Shown here: one piece after another, positions 6,551-12,185 of the stretch | Layout: every line of letters begins with the position of its first letter | How positions within the stretch are numbered: the stretch's first letter is position 1 | Assembly: GCA_016235225.1 (NCBI GenBank) | Contig: JACRLS010000190.1 | Coordinates: 1 to 15,112, forward strand | DNA length: 15,112 nt | Source of the DNA: Nitrospirota bacterium | GTDB taxonomy: Bacteria; Nitrospirota; Nitrospiria; Nitrospirales; Nitrospiraceae | Direction: 5' to 3' | Position numbers and translations under genes: made by a program | The notes under the pieces: generated by a model | Database searches by the model: none | What the model was told of the DNA's origin: nothing | The model's input: only the letters and a program-made list of their open reading frames with translations

Positions 6551-7748
6551 GGGCTTTCTCCATCAGACGGGAAAAATCCTCGAACCAGCCTACAGCATCA
6601 TGGGGCCCCGGTGATGCCTCCGGATGATACTGCACCGACATCACCGGGTGATCCAAAGAGGCAAGGCCTTCAACCGACTCATCGTTCAGACTCGTATGGG
6701 TCAATCGAACCGCACCGAGGGCCGTCTTCATGACGCGGCCGTCCGCCGGTACGCTCCCTTCGGGCGCGGGCGGGAGCGTGACGGAAAAATTATGATTCTG
6801 CGACGTGATGGTCACGGCCCGTGATCGGAGGTCCAGCACCGGATGATTGCCTCCATGGTGTCCGAACTTCAACTTGTAGGTCTTGAGTCCCAGAGCCAGG
6901 GCCAGGATCTGATGGCCCAGGCAGATGCCGAACACCGGCACCGTACCGATAAGCTGTTGCGCCGCTCTGGCGGCGTAGGGAACCCCTTCCGGGTCGCCAG
7001 GACCATTGGACAGTAACACTCCATGCGGCTTCAGTGCCAGGACGCGTTCAGCCGGGGTTGAAGCCGGGACAACCGTCACCGCGCACCCCAGGTCCACCAG
7101 GCACCTCAGAATGTTTTGCTTGACACCAAAATCATACACAACGACATGGTGTCGTGCATTGCCGTGGGATCGAGCCGGACCGCCTTCTGCCTGTCCGATC
7201 CCCTGGCTGCCCGAGACCGGTCTCCAGGCGCCTGTTCCTTCCATCCACTCATAGGGTTGTGCGCATGTTACATCGGCGACAAGATCGCGTCCAAGAATAT
7301 CCGGGGCTTCCCGTGCCTTCTGCACGGCGCGGGCATGGTCGAAGTCCTGATGGGTGATCACCCCTTGCTGGGAACCGTGGTCGCGGAGATGTCGGGTCAA
7401 GGCGCGGGTATCGAGTCCTTCGATGGCCACGATCTTGGCCCGGCGGAAGTACTCATCGAGGGTCTGCCGTGCGCGCCAGTTGCTGCTCATCCGGCTGCAT
7501 TCCTTCACTACGAAACCGGCCGCCCAGATGCGCCGGGACTCGACGTCTTCGGGGGTGACGCCATAGTTCCCGATCAGCGGGGAGGTCATCGTGACGATCT
7601 GGCCATGATAGGAGGGGTCCGTCAGGATTTCCTGATAGCCGGTCATGGCCGTATTGAAGACGAGCTCGCCGACGGTCTCGCCGTCGAAGCCGAGCGCGGT
7701 GCCTTCGAACACCGTTCCATCCGCCAGTGCAAGGAGTGCCTTCTTCAC
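6543..7748 (-). CDS. carA: Carbamoyl-phosphate synthase small (glutaminase) subunit
   Basis: 401 residues. It releases ammonia from glutamine and channels it to CarB. The N-terminal domain shows LADGTVFEGTALGFDGETVGELVFNTAMTGYQEILTDPSY; the C-terminal class I amidotransferase domain has nucleophile Cys276 in VFGICLGHQIL and the His375/Glu377 pair in VQYHPEASPGPHD, with LSNGPGDPEG (246-255) and the TSQNHNF segment in between. The linker between the domains (about 168-200) is Gly/Ser/Ala-rich and looks somewhat longer than in E. coli. The start is GTG at 7746-7748, in a GTGA overlap with the stop of the preceding DUF4149 gene, and the product begins MKKALLALADG, the expected N-terminus. The stop overlaps sppA. 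It belongs to the pyrR-led operon. Confidence 0.97.
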   Translation of the reverse strand: MKKALLALADGTVFEGTALGFDGETVGELVFNTAMTGYQEILTDPSYHGQIVTMTSPLIGNYGVTPEDVESRRIWAAGFVVKECSRMSSNWRARQTLDEYFRRAKIVAIEGLDTRALTRHLRDHGSQQGVITHQDFDHARAVQKAREAPDILGRDLVADVTCAQPYEWMEGTGAWRPVSGSQGIGQAEGGPARSHGNARHHVVVYDFGVKQNILRCLVDLGCAVTVVPASTPAERVLALKPHGVLLSNGPGDPEGVPYAARAAQQLIGTVPVFGICLGHQILALALGLKTYKLKFGHHGGNHPVLDLRSRAVTITSQNHNFSVTLPPAPEGSVPADGRVMKTALGAVRLTHTSLNDESVEGLASLDHPVMSVQYHPEASPGPHDAVGWFEDFSRLMEKAHA

Positions 7749-8263
7749 GCTGGGTCCCTTCGGGGTTCACCCCATGCCTTAACCTTGACGACGAGGAGGG
7801 CGATGCCGAGTCCGAGATTCACCAAATAGAGCCCCCGGACGATCGAGTGAATTCGGAAAAAGGCGCTGTAGGCTTCCTTCCGCTCCGCCTCCCCTTTCGT
7901 CGCAAAGGCGAGTTCTTGCAGCGTCACGGACTTGGGGCCCAGGAGGCCGATGATCAGAATCGCAATGATGACCATCAGGCCCAAGAGAATGAGTTCGGTG
8001 CGGAGCGGCCCCGGCGTGGAAGCGATGAGCTCGCCTTTCGCATGGATCCGAAATCCGATCGCACCCAGCAGCATCACAATGGCTCCCACCACGAGTTGAT
8101 TGTACCCGTCGAACACATTCGTCAAGAAGCGGCCTCCGGGCTCCATCCCGAATGAGTTAAACACGGCGGGAATGACCGCCGCAATGATGACGATCAGTCC
8201 CCCCACCCAAACGGACAGAGCCAGCAGCTCGAAGATCCGGCAGATGAGGAGCCCCCGCTTCAC
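7745..8263 (-). CDS. Small four-helix membrane protein (DUF4149/TMEM205-like)
   Basis: 172 residues with four predicted membrane helices: about 10-33 (ELLALSVWVGGLIVIIAAVI), 55-72 (LVVGAIVMLLGAIGF), 90-108 (ILLGLMVIIAILIIGLL) and 144-160 (LYLVNLGLGIALLVV). The loop between helices 3 and 4 is polar, with SVTLQELAFATKGEAERKEAYSAFFRIHS. The pattern fits DUF4149 proteins, whose role is unknown. The start is GTG at 8261-8263, sharing GTGA with the pyrC stop; the gene in turn overlaps the carA GTG by four bases. It is thus tightly coupled within the pyrimidine operon, but nothing in the sequence shows a role in pyrimidine metabolism. Confidence 0.85.
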   Translation of the reverse strand: MKRGLLICRIFELLALSVWVGGLIVIIAAVIPAVFNSFGMEPGGRFLTNVFDGYNQLVVGAIVMLLGAIGFRIHAKGELIASTPGPLRTELILLGLMVIIAILIIGLLGPKSVTLQELAFATKGEAERKEAYSAFFRIHSIVRGLYLVNLGLGIALLVVKVKAWGEPRRDPA

Positions 8264-9567
8264 CGTGCATCGCCGTTCAATTCAAAGACCATGCGGCCGT
8301 TCACAATCGTGTGCGTGACCCTCCCTTTGACTTTCCAGCCGGCGAACGGTGTGTTCCGGCTCTTGGACTTGAACCGGCTGGGGTCGACCTCCCAGCTTGC
8401 CGCCGGATCCACGAGGGTCACATCGGCCGTGCTTCCAGGGGTCAGCGTGCCGGCTGCAAACCCGAAGGCCTTGGCGGGGCCCGACGTCAATAAGATCACG
8501 GCCCGTTCCAGTGAGAACAAGCCTTCTTCGACGAGGGAGAACGTCAGCGGCAGGGCCGTTTCCAGCCCGACGACACCGTTCGGCGCCGCCGCAAATTCCT
8601 GCTGCTTCTCCTGTGTGGCGTGCGGCGCGTGATCGGTCGCGATGGCGTCGATGGTCCCATCTTTGAGGCCCTCGCGGATGGCCAGCACATCCTGCCAGGC
8701 CCTGAGGGGCGGATTCATCTTGGCCGCAGTGTTGTAGCCGGCCACGGCTTCGTCGGTCAAGATGAAGTGATGCGGACAGGCTTCCGCGGTGACACGGACT
8801 CCCCGCGACTTTGCATCGCGAACCATACGAACCGATCCCATCGTGCTTAAGTGGGCCAGGTGCAGGCGCGCGCCGGTGAGTTCTGCCAGTTCAATATTCC
8901 TGGCCACCATGACATCTTCTGCCGCGGAGGGGATACCCTGAAGCCCCAACTGGGTGGAGACATAGCCTTCGTGCATGCACCCGCCTTCGGCCAGATTCAG
9001 ATCCTCACAGTGGTCCACGACCGGCACGTCGAAGGTCAGGGAATATTCCATGGCGCGCCGCATGACCAGGCTGTTCATGACCGGGAGGCCGTCGTCGGAA
9101 ATGCCCACGCAGCCCGCTTTGTGGAGCTCACCGATCTCGGCCAATTCCTCGCCTCGGGAGCCTTTGGTAATGGCGCCGATGGGGAGGACGTGGGCCAGAC
9201 CCGCCGCGCGAGCCCGATCGAGAATGAGCTCAGTGACCGACTGATTGTCGTTCACCGGATTGGTGTTCGGCATGCAACAGACCGACGTGAAACCGCCGGC
9301 GACGGCCGCCTCGACGCCGCTTTGAATGGTCTCTTTATATTCATAGCCCGGTTCTCGAAAATGGACATGGAGGTCGACGAAACCGGGCAGGACGAGCTGT
9401 CCTCGGGCATCGATGACCCGGAGATCGGGTGACGTCTTTTTGTCATACGGCTTGGCCACCGACTCACCGATTGCTGCGATCTTGCCGTTCTCAATGACGA
9501 TGTCGGCCGGTCCGTTGATCCGGCCCGGATCGATCACGTGCCCGCCTTTAATAATGAGAAGTGCCAT
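8260..9567 (-). CDS. pyrC: Dihydroorotase (class I, multifunctional-complex type)
   Basis: 435 residues, a metal-dependent amidohydrolase that closes N-carbamoyl-aspartate to dihydroorotate. Metal ligands visible: His67/His69 in DLHVHFREPG, an Asp in GISDDG (158/159) expected to bridge the metals, His186 in VVDHCED, His239 in HLAHLST, and Asp312 in AIATDHAPH. CMPNTNPV (98-105) and the C-terminal SKSRNTPFAGWKVKGRV are typical of the class I enzymes that work with aspartate carbamoyltransferase, as in Aquifex, rather than the short E. coli PyrC type. The ATG at 9565-9567 gives MALLIIKGGHVIDP; a weak AAAGA lies upstream. It is 51 bases downstream of pyrB, and the stop is coupled to the next gene by GTGA. 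Confidence 0.97.
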   Translation of the reverse strand: MALLIIKGGHVIDPGRINGPADIVIENGKIAAIGESVAKPYDKKTSPDLRVIDARGQLVLPGFVDLHVHFREPGYEYKETIQSGVEAAVAGGFTSVCCMPNTNPVNDNQSVTELILDRARAAGLAHVLPIGAITKGSRGEELAEIGELHKAGCVGISDDGLPVMNSLVMRRAMEYSLTFDVPVVDHCEDLNLAEGGCMHEGYVSTQLGLQGIPSAAEDVMVARNIELAELTGARLHLAHLSTMGSVRMVRDAKSRGVRVTAEACPHHFILTDEAVAGYNTAAKMNPPLRAWQDVLAIREGLKDGTIDAIATDHAPHATQEKQQEFAAAPNGVVGLETALPLTFSLVEEGLFSLERAVILLTSGPAKAFGFAAGTLTPGSTADVTLVDPAASWEVDPSRFKSKSRNTPFAGWKVKGRVTHTIVNGRMVFELNGDAR

Positions 9568-9599
9568 ATTCTTTAAGCCCTTAGCATGAAACGGTGATG

Positions 9600-9615
9600 C
9601 AATGGTTCAATGCTT
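9600..9615. repeat. Octamer pair CAATGGTT/CAATGCTT in the pyrB-pyrC gap
   Basis: Two tandem units of eight bases with one difference lie in the 51-base gap between pyrC and pyrB. Taken alone this is weak, but it fits the pattern of 7- and 8-base repeats in the other gaps. I see no terminator or promoter in this gap. Confidence 0.4.
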
Positions 9616-9618
9616 CCC

Positions 9619-10542
9619 TCATGCGGCGGCGCCTGACAGGAGATAGAGGACACCCATTCGGACCGCCACTCCGTTGGTGACCTGCTCAAGGATGACGGAA
9701 GACACACTGTCCGCCACATCGGAGGCGATCTCCACGCCCCGATTGATCGGTCCTGGATGCATGACCAAGGCGCCGGCTTCCGCCAGCTTCAACCGGTCGG
9801 CGTTCAGCCCATACAGCGTGGCATATTCGCGGAGGCTGGGGAACAGGGCTCGTCCCTGACGTTCAATCTGGAGCCGGAGCATCATGATGACATCCGCGCC
9901 TCTGATCCCCTCATCCATCCGATAGGTCACACGAACTCCCAGACGCTCGAGACCGACGGGCATCATCGTCGGTGGACCCACCGCGCGCACTTCCGCGCCG
10001 AGCTTGGTCAAGGCCTGAATATTGGAGCGAGCCACCCGGCTGTGCGCCAGATCGCCGACAATCGCGACGCGGAGGCCCTGGATCGTGCGCTTCTTTTCCT
10101 GGATCGTGAAGAGATCCAGCAAGGCCTGCGTCGGGTGCTCGTGCCACCCATCCCCGCCATTGATCACCGAGGCGCGCACGGTCGCCGCCAGTGTCTCAGC
10201 GGAACCGGCGGCCGGATGCCGCAGGACGATCATGTCGGCCCGCATCGCCTCAATATTCCGTGCCGTATCGATCAGGCTCTCCCCTTTCGTCACGCTGCTG
10301 CTGGAAGGGACAAAGTTGATCACGTCGGCGCTCAGTCGTTTGGCGGCCAGCTCAAACGAGGTCCGCGTCCGGGTGCTCGGCTCGAAGAAGAGGTTCACGA
10401 CCGTCTTCCCGCGAAGCGCGGGCACTTTCTTGATCTCGCGGCCGCTGACTTCCTTGAACGACTCCGCCGTCTCCAGAATCAACCGGATCTCCTCCGCGCT
10501 CAGCGAGGCGATACTCAGAAGATCTTTGCGTTTCAGTGACAT
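9619..10542 (-). CDS. pyrB: Aspartate carbamoyltransferase catalytic subunit
   Basis: 307 residues, usual length. It transfers the carbamoyl group of carbamoyl phosphate to aspartate, the committed step of pyrimidine synthesis. The carbamoyl phosphate loop FEPSTRTRTSFE (53-64), the SSVTKGESL lysine loop (82-90, Lys87), HPTQALLDLFT (136-146), VGDLAHSRVARSN, MLRLQIER and MHPGPINRGVEI are all present, as is the C-terminal VTNGVAVRMGVLYLL. No pyrI regulatory subunit is visible nearby, which fits control at the leader by PyrR and a dihydroorotase-associated ATCase. The ATG at 10540-10542 lies 10 bases after the pyrR stop. Confidence 0.97.
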   Translation of the reverse strand: MSLKRKDLLSIASLSAEEIRLILETAESFKEVSGREIKKVPALRGKTVVNLFFEPSTRTRTSFELAAKRLSADVINFVPSSSSVTKGESLIDTARNIEAMRADMIVLRHPAAGSAETLAATVRASVINGGDGWHEHPTQALLDLFTIQEKKRTIQGLRVAIVGDLAHSRVARSNIQALTKLGAEVRAVGPPTMMPVGLERLGVRVTYRMDEGIRGADVIMMLRLQIERQGRALFPSLREYATLYGLNADRLKLAEAGALVMHPGPINRGVEIASDVADSVSSVILEQVTNGVAVRMGVLYLLSGAAA

Positions 10543-10552
10543 GCGGCCCAGC

Positions 10553-11107
10553 CTACGCCTTGCTGATCACGACGCGGTCCTCTTCCCCGGCTTCTTCCAG
10601 GAGCACTTCAATGGTCTCCTCCCGCGACGTGGGAATGTTTTTGCCGACGAAGTTGGCCTTGATCGGCAATTGTCGGTGCCCCCGATCCACCAAGACCGCC
10701 AACTGGATTTCCGCCGGCCGGCCGAGATCCATCAAGCCGTCCATCGCCGCGCGAATGGTCCGTCCCGTGAAGAGCACATCGTCGACCAGCACGACTTTGA
10801 GATCCGAGATATTGAACGGGATGGACGTCTTGCGGAGCACCGGCTGGTCCTTCCGCTGCGACAGGTCGTCCCGGTAGAGGGTAATATCCAACTCGCCGAT
10901 CGGCACGGTGACGTTCTCGATATCATGAATGCGTCGGACCAGGCGGTGGGCCAGATGGACCCCGCCGGTTCGAATCCCGACGAGGGCAAGCTCCTGCGAG
11001 CCCTTGTTTTTTTCAAGAATTTCATGCGCGATGCGGGTCATGGCGCGGGCAATCTCACTCGCATCCATGCCGAGTTTCTCTTGTCCTGTCTTGTTGGCCG
11101 TTACCAT
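10553..11107 (-). CDS. pyrR: Bifunctional pyr operon attenuator / uracil phosphoribosyltransferase
   Basis: 184 residues. PyrR binds the leader RNA of pyr operons when UMP is high and promotes termination; many members also make UMP from uracil and PRPP. The phosphoribosyltransferase PRPP signature is VVLVDDVLFTGRTIRAA (105-121). The family segments ALVGIRTGGVHLA (41-53) and GELDITLYRDDL (71-82) and the C-terminal IPTSREETIEVLL are present. The ATG at 11105-11107 is preceded by CAGGT about 9 bases upstream. It is the first gene of the operon and directly follows a leader with a PyrR-binding hairpin and a terminator, so autoregulation is likely. Next is pyrB after 10 bases. Confidence 0.96.
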   Translation of the reverse strand: MVTANKTGQEKLGMDASEIARAMTRIAHEILEKNKGSQELALVGIRTGGVHLAHRLVRRIHDIENVTVPIGELDITLYRDDLSQRKDQPVLRKTSIPFNISDLKVVLVDDVLFTGRTIRAAMDGLMDLGRPAEIQLAVLVDRGHRQLPIKANFVGKNIPTSREETIEVLLEEAGEEDRVVISKA

Positions 11108-11182
11108 GGTGATGACCTGCTGAGGTTATCGGGGAGCCTTACCTTGTGCTCCAGCGCTCGCACCTTTGCCCTGGCGGCAGAC

Positions 11183-11217
11183 AAAAAAAAACCTTCTCCC
11201 GGTTGTGGGGAGAAGGT
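11183..11217 (-). terminator. Intrinsic terminator in the pyrR leader (attenuator)
   Basis: On the minus strand the 10-bp perfect stem ACCTTCTCCC / GGGAGAAGGT (11217-11208 with 11200-11191) closes a 7-base loop and runs into nine consecutive T (11191-11183). It lies about 75 bases upstream of the pyrR start and in the same direction, so it would stop the pyr transcript before the first gene. That position makes it an attenuator rather than an end-of-gene terminator. Confidence 0.9.
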
Positions 11218-11228
11218 CGGTCGTGTCT

Positions 11229-11246
11229 GACCGCGGCTGAGCGGTC
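11229..11246 (-). promoter_or_regulatory. Middle hairpin of the pyr leader
   Basis: GACCGC (11246-11241) and GCGGTC (11234-11229) form a 6-bp stem with a 6-base loop. The right arm CGGTC can instead pair with GACCG at 11222-11218, directly next to the terminator stem, so it could be part of an antiterminator switch. The alternative pairing reaches only the edge of the terminator, so this is inference. Confidence 0.45.
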
Positions 11247-11254
11247 GGCATCCG

Positions 11255-11292
11255 TTTAGGCTCCTTGCTCACCTCACTGGATGAGCCTTAAA
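11255..11292 (-). promoter_or_regulatory. PyrR-binding RNA hairpin (anti-antiterminator element)
   Basis: The minus strand reads CTCATCCAGTGAGGTGAG at 11285-11268. Its core UCCAGUGAGGU fits the PyrR-binding consensus ARUCCNGNGAGGYU; the two end positions that differ are C and G, a compensatory pair. CTCA/TGAG form the lower stem and CC/GG the upper one. A larger alternative stem pairs TTTAAGGCTC (11292-11283) with GAGCCTAAA (11263-11255), with one bulged A. It lies within about 4 bases of the predicted transcript start. Confidence 0.85.
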
Positions 11293-11301
11293 GGTGATGG
11301 C

Positions 11302-11331
11302 ATCTTACCGTCGTACCGGGGGGGGTGTCAA
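11302..11331 (-). promoter_or_regulatory. Sigma-70 promoter of the pyr operon
   Basis: A perfect -35 TTGACA (11331-11326) and a -10 TAAGAT (11307-11302) are separated by 18 bases. The predicted start is near 11295, giving a leader of about 190 bases before pyrR. The spacer begins with eight C in a row (11325-11318). Confidence 0.82.
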
Positions 11332-11419
11332 GCGACAGAGGGAGCGAAAACTTTGGCCCCCCGTCTTTAGAACCGGCCGCGTAGCCGTGAGCCCCCGATG
11401 CCGCCCCTCGGAAAAGGTA

Positions 11420-11449
11420 TTGAATTCTCCCCGGTAGTCTCGATATGGT
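11420..11449 (+). promoter_or_regulatory. Possible promoter of the PagL-like gene
   Basis: TTGAAT (11420-11425) and TATGGT (11444-11449) are separated by 18 bases, pointing right. The start would be near 11456, about 68 bases before the ATG. Both hexamers are imperfect. The stretch 11332-11419 between this and the pyr promoter holds nothing else I can name. Confidence 0.4.
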
Positions 11450-11478
11450 GCGCGAAACGTAGGAACCCCCTCACCTTT

Positions 11479-11504
11479 GTCCTCTCCCCCCGAGGAGAAG
11501 GGAC
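11479..11504 (+). repeat. Hairpin in the 5' leader of the PagL-like gene
   Basis: GTCC-TCTCC (11479-11487) pairs with GGAGA plus GGAC across a 6-base loop and a 2-base bulge, ending just before the Shine-Dalgarno (11510-11515). The sequence resembles the dispersed CTCTCCCC...GGGGAGAGG type of intergenic palindrome known from many genomes, and it shares the CTCCCC/GGAGAAGG core with the pyr terminator. No T-run follows, so it is not a terminator; a role in mRNA folding is possible. Confidence 0.5.
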
Positions 11505-11523
11505 TTGTTGGAGAGAGTCGCGC

Positions 11524-12144
11524 ATGAACAGAGCGATGCAGATGACATGGCCCTGCATGGGGATCATCGTGATGGTGGGCCTCACGGCGCCGGCCTGGGC
11601 AGAAGACCCTCCCTCCAAGGCGCCTGGGGAGTTGGCCGTGGGCACCATGGAAGTGGGCCTTTCCACCGGCTATCTGCTGCCCTGGCAGATGCCTTCCGGC
11701 CACACGGCCAAGCAGCAAGGAGCCGGCGCCTTCCCGTCCTTTGGGGTGGTGTTGAGCGAGACGCTGGGAGAGCGCTGGTACCGTGGGCAGATTATTCTGG
11801 GCTTTGAAGCCACCTATTTCGCCTTCCGTGGGCCGCAGCTCACTCACGGATCCGGCGCGATGCCGAAGTTCAAGTACCTCTTCACCGGTCAGGATCGTCT
11901 CCGGCCCTATATGGAATTCGGCGTCGGCCCGTTCTTTGAAGATATCGGCGGGGTCCTGACACGCTTCCAGCGAATCAACTTCTCGACGATGGCGGGGGGC
12001 GGAGTGTCCTGGTTCTGGAAGGACCGTCTCGCGCTCAATGCCGGCCTTCGCCACTACCATTTCCACTACGGCGGCGCCGGCGATCGCGCGCTCGGAGCCA
12101 ATTCCTTTCTGCCCTTTGTCGGGGTATCCTACTACATCGAGTAG
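11524..12144 (+). CDS. PagL-like (lipid A 3-O-deacylase family) outer-membrane beta-barrel protein
   Basis: 206 residues. The signal peptide ends in TAPAWA (cleavage after residue 26), followed by a small barrel with alternating polar/aromatic strands and a C-terminal aromatic strand (FLPFVGVSYYIE). FKYLFTGQDRLRPYMEFGVGPFFED and the late RHYHFHYGGAGDRALGANSF fit the acyloxyacyl hydrolase/PagL family, which trims a fatty acid from lipid A in the outer membrane. In that family the active site reads H-x-S-N-A-G; here the matching place reads HYGGAG (181-186), so His is kept but the catalytic Ser appears to be Gly. It may lack deacylase activity. The ATG at 11524 is chosen for the signal peptide and the GGAGAG at 11510-11515; upstream frame to 11398 is repeat-derived. 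It is divergent from the pyr operon and convergent with the next gene. Confidence 0.72.
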   Translation: MNRAMQMTWPCMGIIVMVGLTAPAWAEDPPSKAPGELAVGTMEVGLSTGYLLPWQMPSGHTAKQQGAGAFPSFGVVLSETLGERWYRGQIILGFEATYFAFRGPQLTHGSGAMPKFKYLFTGQDRLRPYMEFGVGPFFEDIGGVLTRFQRINFSTMAGGGVSWFWKDRLALNAGLRHYHFHYGGAGDRALGANSFLPFVGVSYYIE

Positions 12145-12185
12145 GGTTTCAGTCTGGACGGATATCAGCCATCCGCCCCCTCCCA

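Noticed and set aside
11275..11304. Short leader peptide MPSPLRLIQ in the pyr leader
   Set aside because: Its ATG overlaps the -10 box upstream of the predicted transcript start, so it would not be in the RNA; no regulatory codons are seen.
12159..12175. Hairpin CGGAT/ATCCG between the two convergent genes as a terminator
   Set aside because: Only five pairs and no T-run on either strand.
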